Source: Cupriavidus yeoncheonensis (lineage in GTDB: Bacteria > Pseudomonadota > Gammaproteobacteria > Burkholderiales > Burkholderiaceae). From it: 64,000 nt of DNA. Positions 19,057-27,944 of the stretch are shown here, in pieces. Both the position numbers and the translations under genes were made by a program. The stretch covers positions 310,001 through 374,000 of the forward strand of contig NZ_CAJPUY010000003.1 in the NCBI RefSeq assembly GCF_905397275.1, in the 5' to 3' direction. Below the pieces are notes generated by a model. That model did no database searches, was not told where the DNA came from, and saw nothing but the letters and a program-made list of their open reading frames with translations. Within the stretch, counting starts at the first letter, position 1. Each line of letters begins with the position of its first letter.

Positions 19057-20592
19057 TCAGTCCATTGCGGCATGGGCCATGTCGGTCGGAGCCTGCCGGG
19101 CGGGCCGCACCAGCAGGATCAGCGGCACGACCAGCAGCGTGGCGATGAACATCACCTTGAAATCGTTGAGGTAGGCGATCATCGACGCCTGCTGGTTGAT
19201 GGCGTGGTTCAGCGCCATCAGGTCGGCGCGCGAGCCGTTCGCCACCATCGACTGCAGGTTCGGGTTGTAGACGCTGACATGCGCGGCCAGGTCGGCGTGC
19301 GCGACTTGCGTGTTGCGCGTCATCAGCGCCTGGATCACCGAGATGCCGATGCTGCTGCCTATATTTCGCACCAGACTGTAGGTGGCGGTGCCATCGGCAC
19401 GCAGATCCGGCCGCAGCGTGGAGAACGTCAGCGCGCTGAGCGGCACGAATACGAGGCCGAGCCCGAAGCCCTGGATCACGCCGGGCCAGACGATGTCGGA
19501 CATCGACAGGACGATGGTGTAGTGCATCATCTGCCACAGCGCGAACGCGGAAATCAGGAATCCCGACAGGAGCAGCAGCCGTGCGTCGATGCGGCGCAGC
19601 AGGCGGCCCGCGAGAAGCATCGCCACCATGGTGCCGGCGCCGCTGGGCGCGGTGACGAGGCCGGTGGTGGCCACGGGATACTGCATCAGGCCCTGCAGCA
19701 TCGGCGGCAGCAGCGCGCGCGTCGCATACATGACCGCTCCGATCACGAAGATGAAGCAGGTGCCGGTGGCAAAGTTGCGGTCCTTCAGTAGTTCATAGCG
19801 GAAGAAGGATTTCGATCCCGCCGTGGCCGTGTGCACGATGAAGTAGGCGAAGCTGACTACCGCGAGCAGGGCCTCGATGCGGATTTCGAGCGAGCTGAAC
19901 CAGTCGAGCTGCTCGCCGCGGTCCAGCATGGCCTGCAGTGCGCCGATGGCCAGGCTCAGCGTGGCAAAGCCGAACGCGTCGAACCTGACCTCGCGGCGCG
20001 GTGGCCTGTCGGGCAGGAAGGACATGACCCCGAACATCGCGAACGCACCGATCGGTACGTTGATGAAAAACACCCAGCGCCAGTTGTAGCTGTCGGTCAG
20101 CCAGCCGCCCAGCGTCGGGCCGAGGATCGGGCCGACCATCACGCCCATGCCCCACACGGCCATGGCCTGGCCTTGCCGGGCGGGTGGGTTGATGTCGAGC
20201 AGGATGGATTGCGACAGCGGCACCAGCGACGCCCCGAAGACTCCCTGCAGCAGGCGCGCCGCCACCATCTGCGGCAGCGTCTCGGCCAGGCCGCAGAAGG
20301 CCGAAGCCACGGTGAAACCGCCGATGGCGACCAGCAGCAGCTTTTTCACCCCGAGGCGGTCGGACAGCCAGCCGGTCAGCGGCGTGGCGATGGCCGCCGC
20401 CACGATGTACGAGGTCAGCACCCACGTGATCTCGTCCTGCGAGGCCGACAGCGTGCCCTGCATATGCGGCAGCGCGACGTTGGCGATGGTGCTGTCCAGC
20501 GTCTGGATCAGCGTGGCCAGCATGATCGAGACCGTGATCATCGGCCGGTTCAGTGGCGTGTCGGCGCCGGCCTGCCGAGCAATGGAGGACAT
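19057..20592 (-). CDS. emrB: DHA2-family (EmrB/QacA) multidrug efflux MFS transporter
   Basis: A 511-residue inner-membrane proton antiporter with 14 predicted helices. Family motifs visible are LDSTIANVALPHMQG (motif D1), SDRLGVKKLL (motif A) and GPTLGGWLTDSYNWRWVF (motif C). No EmrA membrane-fusion partner is encoded beside it, so it may act alone or with a distant partner. The ATG at 20592 is chosen because residues upstream of it match no family N-terminus; its leader has no clear Shine-Dalgarno. It is divergent from a MarR-family regulator, the standard EmrR-EmrB arrangement, and probably repressed by it. Confidence 0.88.
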   Translation of the reverse strand: MSSIARQAGADTPLNRPMITVSIMLATLIQTLDSTIANVALPHMQGTLSASQDEITWVLTSYIVAAAIATPLTGWLSDRLGVKKLLLVAIGGFTVASAFCGLAETLPQMVAARLLQGVFGASLVPLSQSILLDINPPARQGQAMAVWGMGVMVGPILGPTLGGWLTDSYNWRWVFFINVPIGAFAMFGVMSFLPDRPPRREVRFDAFGFATLSLAIGALQAMLDRGEQLDWFSSLEIRIEALLAVVSFAYFIVHTATAGSKSFFRYELLKDRNFATGTCFIFVIGAVMYATRALLPPMLQGLMQYPVATTGLVTAPSGAGTMVAMLLAGRLLRRIDARLLLLSGFLISAFALWQMMHYTIVLSMSDIVWPGVIQGFGLGLVFVPLSALTFSTLRPDLRADGTATYSLVRNIGSSIGISVIQALMTRNTQVAHADLAAHVSVYNPNLQSMVANGSRADLMALNHAINQQASMIAYLNDFKVMFIATLLVVPLILLVRPARQAPTDMAHAAMD

Positions 20593-20616
20593 GGAGGTGG
20601 GGGGGGCTGTTTGATT

Positions 20617-20632
20617 GATAAGCGTGCTTATT
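20617..20632. promoter_or_regulatory. MarR-type operator between emrB and the MarR gene
   Basis: ATAAGC-GT-GCTTAT (20618-20631) is a perfect inverted repeat in the only AT-rich part of the emrB/MarR intergenic region, 25 nt upstream of the emrB start. Its TTGATAAGC half resembles operators of MarR/SlyA proteins. Confidence 0.6.
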
Positions 20633-20735
20633 ATATGACCGGCCCGGCCCTGTGCGCCGGGCCCATATGCGCCGGGCCTTCGTGGGCCGTGTGCCGGCCC
20701 GTTCACTGTCATGGTTCTTGGGCTATAGTCGCGCG

Positions 20736-21179
20736 ATGGAATCGGAATCGGAAAAACGCCTCGGCTTCCTGGTAACCGACGTGGGCCGCCTGTGCGGCAA
20801 GCGCTTCGACGACCTGGCCAAGTCCAAGCTGGACCTCACGCGCGCGCAGTGCCGCGCGCTCGTCTACCTGGCCCACCACGGCGAGATCAACCAGGCCAGC
20901 CTGGCCGAGATCCTCGATGTGGCGCCCATCTCGGCCGGCCGGCTGCTTGACCGCATGGAAGAGGGCGGCTGGATCGAGCGCCGGCCCAACCCGGACGACC
21001 GCCGCGAACGTCTCGTGCAGATGACCGGCAAGGCCCGCAAGGCCCTGGGCCAGGCGCGGCGCGTCGGCGACGAGATCGCCGGCGAAGCCATGCGCGGCTT
21101 CACGCCGCAGGAGCAAGAGCAACTGATCACCCTGCTGCAGCGCGTGCGTGCCAACCTGGGCGCCGCGGTGGAGCGCTGA
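20736..21179 (+). CDS. MarR-family transcriptional regulator
   Basis: A 147-residue dimeric winged-helix repressor. The core LTRAQCRALVYLAHHGEINQ, recognition region ASLAEILDVAPISAGRLLDRM and wing RRPNPDDRRERLVQMT are typical of the MarR family. MarR repressors release DNA when they bind phenolic or drug-like ligands. It is divergent from the DHA2 pump and shares a palindromic operator, so it most likely controls that pump and itself. The ATG at 20736 is the first that leaves a normal N-terminus. The CDF gene starts 6 bp after its stop. Confidence 0.88.
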   Translation: MESESEKRLGFLVTDVGRLCGKRFDDLAKSKLDLTRAQCRALVYLAHHGEINQASLAEILDVAPISAGRLLDRMEEGGWIERRPNPDDRRERLVQMTGKARKALGQARRVGDEIAGEAMRGFTPQEQEQLITLLQRVRANLGAAVER

Positions 21180-21185
21180 GCCATC

Positions 21186-22115
21186 ATGCCCCTTCAGGAT
21201 CCTTCCGTGCGCCAGTCAGCGGACGCGCACGCCGATTACCTCGCCGGCCGACGCAGCACGCTGGTCAGTGTCGCCGTCAATCTCGCGCTGAGCCTGGCCC
21301 AGGCCGTGGCCGGCCTGTGGGCGGGCTCGCAGGCGCTGCTCGCCGATGCCTTGCACTCACTGTCTGACCTGGTGTCGGATTTCGTGGTCCTGCTGGCCGG
21401 ACACCACGGCCGCAAGGATCCCGACTCCGATCACCACTACGGTCACCAACGCTACGAAACCGCCGCCGCTCTGGTACTCGGTTGCCTGCTGCTGGCGGTC
21501 GGGCTCGGCATGCTGTGGTCGGCGGTCGGCAAGATCCAGCATCCGCAGGGTTCCCAGGCGGTCAAGCCGATCGCCCTATGGGTGGCCGTGGTGGCGCTGC
21601 TGTCCAAGGAACTGCTGTTCCGCTACATGCTGGCCGTGGCCAAGCGGGTGCGTTCGGGCATGCTGGTGGCCAATGCCTGGCACGCGCGGTCGGATGCCGC
21701 GTCGTCGTTGGTGGTGGCGCTGGGCATTGGCGGCAACCTGCTCGGCTACCACGTACTCGACCCGGTGGCGGCCATCGTGGTGGGACTGATGGTGGCGCGC
21801 ATGGGCGCGAAGTTCGGCTGGGATGCGCTCAATGACCTGATGGACCGCGCCGCCGATGCCGAAACCGTCGAAGCCATCCGGCAGACCATCCTCGAGACGC
21901 CGGGCGTGCAGGGCGTACATGACCTGCGCACGCGCAAGATGGGCGACCAGGTGCTCGTCGACGTGCATCTGGAAATCGATGCCGACCTCACCGTTGCCGA
22001 AGGCCACGCGATCGCGGCCGAAGCGCACCGGCGCACCATGGCCAGCCACGGCGTGCTCAGCGTCATGACGCATGTCGACCCGGTATACACCTCCGCGACC
22101 GAAGCCCACCGCTGA
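21186..22115 (+). CDS. Cation diffusion facilitator (CDF) metal exporter
   Basis: A 309-residue CDF transporter with six helices and a C-terminal cytoplasmic ferredoxin-like domain (about 220-300). Site A metal ligands are visible as HSLSDLVSD in helix 2 and HARSDAASS in helix 5, giving two HxxxD pairs as in zinc-, iron- or manganese-type members. HHYGHQRYE follows helix 2. Specificity cannot be read, and the class also includes MamB/MamM-like and FieF-like proteins. It is probably co-transcribed with the MarR gene, 6 bp upstream. Confidence 0.88.
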   Translation: MPLQDPSVRQSADAHADYLAGRRSTLVSVAVNLALSLAQAVAGLWAGSQALLADALHSLSDLVSDFVVLLAGHHGRKDPDSDHHYGHQRYETAAALVLGCLLLAVGLGMLWSAVGKIQHPQGSQAVKPIALWVAVVALLSKELLFRYMLAVAKRVRSGMLVANAWHARSDAASSLVVALGIGGNLLGYHVLDPVAAIVVGLMVARMGAKFGWDALNDLMDRAADAETVEAIRQTILETPGVQGVHDLRTRKMGDQVLVDVHLEIDADLTVAEGHAIAAEAHRRTMASHGVLSVMTHVDPVYTSATEAHR

Positions 22116-22678
22116 GTGCCCTGTGGATATCCACGCCCCGGCCTGGGGATAACTGGACGGGAAAGCTGTGCCCCGCCTGGGGGTGCGCTGTGAGCCGTAT
22201 ACGGACAAATTGCGCGCCGTTTTGGCCGACGTATATGGAGGCCCCGGATATCCCGGTGCAACCACCGCCGCTCCATACGGTTGTCTTTCTTGCAACCTCC
22301 TGATCCGAAAGGGAAAAGAGGGGTTATCCACGCGCTGGGGCGACGTTTACCTACTACTACTATCTACGTATACGTAAACAGTATTAAAGAAAGTAGTCAG
22401 ATCATTCCCGTCAGCGACGAATCCGTTTACTGCTTTGTCCGTCGACGCGGCGTATACGTGCCATACGTGCCGCGCACCTCCCCTCCCACGAAGCCGGACT
22501 TCTGTGCCGCAACCGAGCACGGCCGCCAGCGCCTCCAGTTCTCCGCCGGCGCAGGCACTGACGCCGCTGACTCTCGAAAGCGTTTACGCGCTGCCCGCGC
22601 AGGTGTCGGCGGGCGAAGTCCCGGCGGTGACGTTCTGCCTGCCCTGAGCATCGGGCAGGCTGCTGACCAGGATGCCCG
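22116..22678. other. Non-coding gap with DnaA-box-like and origin-like motifs
   Basis: This 563-bp gap lies between two convergent genes, where no promoter is needed. It contains three DnaA-box-like 9-mers with one mismatch each to TTATCCACA or its complement: TGTGGATAT (22122-22130), TGGGGATAA (22144-22152) and TTATCCACG (22324-22332). After the last come GC-rich DNA (22333-22344), TTTAC, then CTA triplets (22351-22366), a 12-bp palindrome TACGTATACGTA (22365-22376) and AT-richer DNA to about 22410. Frames inside it show no recognisable protein. An origin, a DnaA-binding locus or chance are all possible. Confidence 0.5.
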
Positions 22679-23305
22679 CTAACGCGGCACCTTGAATGCC
22701 TTGCGCGCGCGAAGCGCTTCGGCCCGGGCCCAGCAGCCGTCCTGGTGGTCGTTGACGAGTCCCATTGCCTGCATCAGCGCGTACATCGTGGTCGGCCCGA
22801 CGAAGCGCCAGCCGCGCCGCTTCAGATCCTTCGACAGTGCCGCCGATTCCGGCGAGGTCGCCATGGTGCGCAGGACTTCGGGCGTCAGCACCTTGGGCCG
22901 GCTGGCCGGGTCGGGCTCGTAGCGCCAGAAGTAGGCCGCCAGCGACGACTCCGTTTCCAGCAGTTCCGCCGCCCGCTGCGCATTGTTGATGGCGGCTTCG
23001 ATCTTGCCCCGGTGGCGCACGATGCCGGCATCGCCGAGCAGGCGCTCGATGTCGCGCTCGCCAAAGCGGGCCACCTTCTCGATGTCGAAATTGGCGAATG
23101 CCTTGCGGAAGGCCTCGCGCTTGCGCAGGATGGTCAGCCAGCTCAGCCCGGCCTGGAAGCCCTCGAGGCAGAGCTTCTCGAACAGCCGCCGGTCGTCGTC
23201 GACCGGATAGCCCCATTCGTTGTCGTGGTAGTGGCAATAGTCTTCCAGCGTGCCGCACCAGCCGCAGCGCACGCGTTCCGCGGCGGGTTCCTGTTTGCTT
23301 GTCAT
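22679..23305 (-). CDS. tag: DNA-3-methyladenine glycosylase I
   Basis: A 208-residue base-excision repair enzyme that removes 3-methyladenine. The N-terminus has VRCGWCG and YCHYHDNEWGYP, containing the Cys and His zinc ligands; the C-terminus has LVNDHQDGCWAR with the matching His and Cys. The central FEKLCLEGFQAGLSWLTIL and GDAGIVRHRGKI are signature stretches of Tag. The helix-hairpin-helix glycosylase fold and length match the family. It is transcribed toward the CDF gene. Confidence 0.94.
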   Translation of the reverse strand: MTSKQEPAAERVRCGWCGTLEDYCHYHDNEWGYPVDDDRRLFEKLCLEGFQAGLSWLTILRKREAFRKAFANFDIEKVARFGERDIERLLGDAGIVRHRGKIEAAINNAQRAAELLETESSLAAYFWRYEPDPASRPKVLTPEVLRTMATSPESAALSKDLKRRGWRFVGPTTMYALMQAMGLVNDHQDGCWARAEALRARKAFKVPR

Positions 23306-23451
23306 GCGTGCCTTTCCATGGCCCGGGGTTCGTCGTGGCCGGCGGCGCGATTGCGCAGTGCCGGCGTCCGCCGGTGATCATGCACCGGGCTGGCCATCCG
23401 GGGAAGGCCGGAATCGGACATGCGGATCGTGCTGCGGTCAGGGAGGATGGG

Positions 23452-24447
23452 TCAGAAGCTTGCCGCGAGCCCGAACGAGACCCCCGAGACGTTGTTGCCG
23501 AACACGTACCGCACCACCGCCCGGATCCGCGTGACAAAGACCTCATGGGCGCTGGTGTCCAGCTCCAGCCCGGTGCCGAGCGTGGTCAGGTAATTGAAGC
23601 CAAGCACGCCGGCCTGGCTGCCGAGGTAGTGCGAATGCGACAGCTCGAGCACGTAGCGCACGGGCCGGTCCAGCGCGTGCCAGCCGGTCGGCGCGCGCCA
23701 GCGGGCGTAGAGGTTGGCGGTCTGTGCGGTCGCGGTGCCCGTGACCCCCGCGGACGAACCGCCGAAGCTCTGCAGGTGGATATTGGTGTAGCGCAGTTCC
23801 AGGTCGATCTCGTGGGTCTCGCGGTAGTGCTCCCAGTCGAGCATGACTGAACCGCCGAGGCCGTAGGCGTTCAGCGAGCCGTGCTCAAGGAAGTTGATGC
23901 TGGCATCGGTTTTCCGCTCGATCACGAGCTCGCCCACCCTGAGGTCGCTGGAGACATTGCCCAGCGAGGCGTTGAAGATCGGCCGGAACACCAGTTCCCG
24001 GTTCTCGGTCAGCGGGAAGTCCCAGCCGACGCCGATGGTGCCGGAAAACGTGTTCCACCGGACAGGCAGCGGGCGGGACTCGGCGCCGCTGGTGGCGATG
24101 AAGGTCGGGTCGTAGCGGCTGTAGGCGATCGCCCCTTCCAGGTAGAGCGGGAACGACTTGCTCCAGGTGAAACCGCCGCCGAGCTGCCACATGAAGACGC
24201 CGGGGTTGTCGGTGGCCGCGTTGTTGATCGACAGGGAACTGGATGCCAGGTCCGGCACGACCGAGTACGACATCAGCGTGAGCACGCCGTTGGCATGCTT
24301 CTGCACATTGGCGCCGATGACCTGGAACCCGTTCGAACCCTGCGCCTGTGCCCGTGCCTGCCCCGGCATCAGCCAGAGCGAACCCGATAGGGCCAGACAG
24401 GCCGGCAGGGCAGCCGCGGCCCTGCGAAATTGCTGGAATGCGGACAT
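23452..24447 (-). CDS. Outer-membrane beta-barrel protein, solitary autotransporter-barrel-like
   Basis: A 331-residue exported protein. A signal peptide ends near residue 34 (QARAQAQ). The rest is alternating aromatic and polar sequence typical of beta-strands, for example FMWQLGGGFTWSKSFPLYLEG, IGVGWDF and YARWRAP, and the last residue is Phe (GLAASF), the usual outer-membrane insertion signal. No passenger domain is present, so it resembles solitary autotransporter-like barrels. Function is unknown; a pore or structural protein is likely. It is not obviously in an operon with tag, which starts 146 bp away. Confidence 0.75.
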   Translation of the reverse strand: MSAFQQFRRAAAALPACLALSGSLWLMPGQARAQAQGSNGFQVIGANVQKHANGVLTLMSYSVVPDLASSSLSINNAATDNPGVFMWQLGGGFTWSKSFPLYLEGAIAYSRYDPTFIATSGAESRPLPVRWNTFSGTIGVGWDFPLTENRELVFRPIFNASLGNVSSDLRVGELVIERKTDASINFLEHGSLNAYGLGGSVMLDWEHYRETHEIDLELRYTNIHLQSFGGSSAGVTGTATAQTANLYARWRAPTGWHALDRPVRYVLELSHSHYLGSQAGVLGFNYLTTLGTGLELDTSAHEVFVTRIRAVVRYVFGNNVSGVSFGLAASF

Positions 24448-24605
24448 TCGAGTTGCCGGGTAGGGTTCTCAAGCCGGCGCCATGTCGCGCGCGCCGCACC
24501 GGTGAAGCATTCTAGCTAGGGATGATGCATGCTGTATGTGGCAACGGCGCATGCTCGAATCTTTTCAGATCACCTGTTGCAAGTCTTCACAAGGGCGCAG
24601 CGCGA

Positions 24606-24944
24606 CTATCCCGCGTGGTGGCGGCGAGGCGGGTTGGATGCCGGGTCCGGCTCGGCCGGCGGCGGCCGCGCGGTGCGCCTGCGCGTGAGCCACAACAGCG
24701 CGGCGCTGGCCAGCCAGCCGGCCACGAATACCGTATCTCCGGCATGGCTGATCCAGTAAGAGGCGCCGGGTGTGCCGAAGACGGCGTACAGGGCAGCGGC
24801 CGGCATCCGCGCGATGATCCAGAGCGCGACAGCCGGCGCGCTCGCGTAGGCGCCGGGTCGCCACCAGGGTGCGGGAATCGGTGCTGGCCGCCCGTGGTGG
24901 GGCGGGATGCGCGGAACCACGAAGATCTCCATCTCGCCGCGCAT
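24606..24944 (-). CDS. Possible small two-helix membrane protein
   Basis: A possible 112-residue protein with no recognised family. Two hydrophobic segments (APAVALWIIARMPAAALYAVF and VFVAGWLASAALLWLTRR) flank a short loop, with a Pro-rich N-terminus and a Pro/Arg-rich tail. The start could be 24944 or the ATG at 24929, and no clear ribosome site is visible. A coherent membrane pattern argues for coding, but the frame could also be a by-product of high GC. Confidence 0.4.
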   Translation of the reverse strand: MRGEMEIFVVPRIPPHHGRPAPIPAPWWRPGAYASAPAVALWIIARMPAAALYAVFGTPGASYWISHAGDTVFVAGWLASAALLWLTRRRTARPPPAEPDPASNPPRRHHAG

Positions 24945-25206
24945 TCGCTGGCGGCATGCGTTGTGGATGGCGCGGGGTGCCCGTTGCGGACATCGCGATG
25001 AGCCGGAACAGGCTTCCCACAGGCATCGTATGCCTTTTCCCCGGCCCGCTGTGCACAGGGGCGATGCGCTGTGTGGGCCACCCCACGGTGGCCGCCGCCC
25101 GTCCCTTCAAGTTTTTTGCACGAACTGTCCGCAAATCCGATCCGCAGGGGCGTGCCTTCTTTGTCAAACTACCTTCAACCCACGAAATGCTTTGAAGGTG
25201 AGTGCC

Positions 25207-26109
25207 ATGCTTCCCTCGATCTACCTCTCACACGGTTCGCCCATGCTGGCGATCGACCCGGGCCCGACCGGCGCCATCTTCGACGCGCTGGGCGCCAGTC
25301 TGCGCGCGCAACGGCCGCGCGCGGTGCTGGTGGTATCCGCGCACTGGATCTACAGCACGCTGGCCGTCGGCACACGTGAACGGCAGGAAGCGTGGCACGA
25401 TTTCGGCGGTTTTCCGCGCGAACTCTATGCGTTGCGCTATGACGCGCCGGGATCGCCCGACCTGGCCGCGCGCGTCAAGGCGCTGGTCGAAGCCGCCCAC
25501 ATTCCGGGCGCGGGCTTTGTCGGCTTTGACGAAGAGCGCCCGCTGGATCACGGTGCCTGGATGCCGATGCGGCACTTTTTCCCGGATGCCGACATCCCGG
25601 TGGTGCAACTGGCGCTGAATCCGTACCTGGCGCCCGCCGTGCAGATCGAGATCGGCCGCGCGCTGGCGCCGCTGCGTGCCGAAGGCGTACTGGTGCTCGC
25701 ATCGGGCAGCTTCACGCACAACCTGCAGGAAGTGTTCGGTGGCGGCCGGCGCGCCCAGCACGGCGGTGAGACCGAGCCGTACGTCGATGCCTTCCGCGGC
25801 TGGATGCTCGACGCGCTCGACGAGGCGCTGGCGACCGGCGATACCAGCCGCATCGCCGACTACCGCGCCCAGGCGCCGCACGCGCGCCGCGCGCATCCGA
25901 CCGACGAGCACCTGTTGCCTTTTTACGTGGCGCTGGGTGCGGCGCTGGGCCCGCGCGAGGCCGGCAGCGCGCAAGCGCCCGCCGATGTTGCACCCGCCGA
26001 CGTGGCGCGCGTCGCGGACGAAGTGACGTACGGCGTGCTGGCCATGGACACCTTCGTGTTCAACGGCCAGGGAGCCGGTGCGCGGCCGCCCGAGCGCGCC
26101 GCCGCCTGA
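25207..26109 (+). CDS. DODA-type extradiol dioxygenase (4,5-DOPA dioxygenase family, YgiD-like)
   Basis: A 300-residue class III extradiol ring-cleaving dioxygenase family protein. Metal-binding and active-site motifs are YLSHGSPML, VVSAHWI and RPLDHGAWMP with three conserved His, and GSFTHNLQ near residue 175. E. coli YgiD opens DOPA rings in vitro; the physiological substrate here is unknown. It is slightly longer than YgiD owing to an Ala/Pro-rich insert near 255-270 and a C-terminal tail. The ATG at 25207 follows GAAGGTGAGTGCC. It is transcribed alone, toward the MFS gene. Confidence 0.88.
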   Translation: MLPSIYLSHGSPMLAIDPGPTGAIFDALGASLRAQRPRAVLVVSAHWIYSTLAVGTRERQEAWHDFGGFPRELYALRYDAPGSPDLAARVKALVEAAHIPGAGFVGFDEERPLDHGAWMPMRHFFPDADIPVVQLALNPYLAPAVQIEIGRALAPLRAEGVLVLASGSFTHNLQEVFGGGRRAQHGGETEPYVDAFRGWMLDALDEALATGDTSRIADYRAQAPHARRAHPTDEHLLPFYVALGAALGPREAGSAQAPADVAPADVARVADEVTYGVLAMDTFVFNGQGAGARPPERAAA

Positions 26110-26159
26110 CCCGGTGCGCCTGCGCCGGTCAGCACGGGGCCGGGCGCCGAAGACCGGCG

Positions 26160-27437
26160 TCAGTCCACGGCGCGCAGCAGGCCGCGCCGGTGCAGCGCGA
26201 ACGCAAACGAAAGCAAGGCCGCCAGCGCCAGCGCCACCATGGTCCACAGCATCAGCCAGTAGCCTCCGGCCGCGCGCCAGAGCAGGGCGCCCAACCACGG
26301 CGAGGCGGCCTGCATCAGCAGCACCGGCGTCATCATCAGGCCGTTGAGCGTGGCGTAGTGATGGCGCGAGATCAGCTCCGGCATGGCCATGGCGCGCAGC
26401 ATGGTGTTGACGCCATTGGCACAGCCGTAGAGCACCGCCGCGACCATCAGCCAGGCGCCGTGCCCCAGCGCCATGCACAGCAGGCCGGTGCTCATCAGCG
26501 CATAGACCGGCACGGACAGCCGCACCGGGTGGCGCACCGTGGCGCGCATCATCAGCAGGCGCCCCACCACCTGCGCGGGGCCGATCAGCGCGGCGACCAC
26601 GAGCTGCTGGCCCAGCGGCAGGCCCTTTTCGGTCAGCATCGGGATCAGGTGCGCGCCGAGCAGCGACGCCACCATGATCGTTGCCGTGAAGGCCAGTACG
26701 ACCGCCCAGAACACCGGCTGGCGCAGCGTGGCGCGCGCGATGCCCTGGCTGGCGGCATCGCCCGCCGGCAGCGGCGAGGCCGGCTGCACGGCCGCGTAGC
26801 TGGCGTGCAGCGTGTAGCGCAGGCGCGCATGCAGCGGCGCGCAGACCAGCAGGTTGAGCGCGGCAAAGCCCAGCAGCGTGGGCCGCCAGCCGATCAGCAG
26901 CACCAGCCATTGCGCCAGCGGCACGAAGATCGTGCTCGCAAAGCCTGCCATCAGCGTGACCGTGACGATCGGTTTCTGGTAGCCGTCTCCGTACGCCTGG
27001 CGCAGCACCACGAAGGCGGGTTCATAGAGCGTGGTGGCCATGGCCAGGCCCAGCGGTATCCACATCAGCAGGAACATCGCCGGGGAGGGCGACCAGGCCC
27101 ATAGCAACAGCCCGGCTGCGCCCAGCAGCGAACCGGCGCCCATCACGCGGCGCGCCGGCACGCGGTCCAGCAGCCGGCCCACGGCGAACGAGCATAGCGC
27201 CCACACCAGCAGGCCAAGCGAATAGCCGCCGGCCAGGAAGGGCTTGGAATAGCCCAGCGCGCGCGTCATTGGCCCGATGAAGACCGTGAAGGCGAAGTAC
27301 AGCGTGCCCCATGAGATGGTCTCGGTCAGGCCAAGGATCCAGACCAGCCGGCGTGGTGGCGTGGCCGGATTGGCGGTGTCGGCTGGAACGGAAGGCGTGG
27401 CGGAGTCCGCGTCGGGCGTGGCGTCGGTTCGGGTCAT
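26160..27437 (-). CDS. MFS transporter, OFA/CynX-like
   Basis: A 425-residue inner-membrane transporter with 12 predicted helices and a polar N-terminal 28 residues. The first helix ILGLTETISWGTLYFAFTVF and the FAVGRLLDRVPARRVMGAG motif A place it in the major facilitator superfamily, close to a group with oxalate/formate-like members common in Burkholderiales. No substrate can be read. It is downstream of, and in the same direction as, the VOC and GFA genes but 79 bp away, so co-transcription is uncertain. Confidence 0.83.
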   Translation of the reverse strand: MTRTDATPDADSATPSVPADTANPATPPRRLVWILGLTETISWGTLYFAFTVFIGPMTRALGYSKPFLAGGYSLGLLVWALCSFAVGRLLDRVPARRVMGAGSLLGAAGLLLWAWSPSPAMFLLMWIPLGLAMATTLYEPAFVVLRQAYGDGYQKPIVTVTLMAGFASTIFVPLAQWLVLLIGWRPTLLGFAALNLLVCAPLHARLRYTLHASYAAVQPASPLPAGDAASQGIARATLRQPVFWAVVLAFTATIMVASLLGAHLIPMLTEKGLPLGQQLVVAALIGPAQVVGRLLMMRATVRHPVRLSVPVYALMSTGLLCMALGHGAWLMVAAVLYGCANGVNTMLRAMAMPELISRHHYATLNGLMMTPVLLMQAASPWLGALLWRAAGGYWLMLWTMVALALAALLSFAFALHRRGLLRAVD

Positions 27438-27516
27438 GGCGCGCCCGGCGCCTGGGGGAACGGCGCGGCGGGTCTAAGCGGAAATTGTAACGACCACGGG
27501 CGCGTCGTGGTGACGG

Positions 27517-27927
27517 TCAGGCACTTTCGGCCGGCCCCTTGAGTTCGACCACGTTGCCATCCGGATCCTTGAGATACAGCGACGGCCCCTTGCCTTCGGC
27601 GCCGAAGCGCTGTTCCACCGCGCCAGTCTCCACACCGTGGCGTGCCAGCGCGGCACGCACGGCTTCGGCATCGAACGGGTCGATGCGCAGGCAGAAGTGG
27701 TCAAGGTTGCGGCCCTCCGCACCGGGGCCCGCGCCGCCAGCGCGACCAAGCGGGCCGTCGAGCGAGACCAGGTCGATCAGTCCGCTGCCCGCGCGCAACT
27801 GCGTCAGGCCGAACGCGGGCTGCTCGCGCTCCACGCTGCAGCCGAGGACATCCACGTAGAAGCGTCGCAGCCGGTCCACGTCGGCGGTGCGCAGCACCAG
27901 GTGGTCGATACCGAGGATGCGGAACAT
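27517..27927 (-). CDS. VOC-family protein (glyoxalase/dioxygenase superfamily)
   Basis: A 136-residue vicinal oxygen chelate protein. Two beta-alpha-beta-beta-beta units can be seen: IDHLVLRTADVDRLRRFYVDVLG with a metal-ligand His, and LDHFCLRIDPFD followed by SLYLKDPDGNVVELKG with a Glu ligand. This is the metal-binding pattern of glyoxalase I-like and fosfomycin-resistance-like proteins. The substrate is not known. ATG 27927 is used: the extension further upstream covers the next gene. A GFA-family gene lies 17 bp upstream in the same direction. Confidence 0.88.
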   Translation of the reverse strand: MFRILGIDHLVLRTADVDRLRRFYVDVLGCSVEREQPAFGLTQLRAGSGLIDLVSLDGPLGRAGGAGPGAEGRNLDHFCLRIDPFDAEAVRAALARHGVETGAVEQRFGAEGKGPSLYLKDPDGNVVELKGPAESA

Positions 27928-27944
27928 GCCAGGCTCCCGGGCGC

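Noticed and set aside
22281..22682. Possible 133-codon gene in the origin-like gap
   Set aside because: No ribosome site and no coherent protein features; it overlaps the DnaA-box and triplet region.
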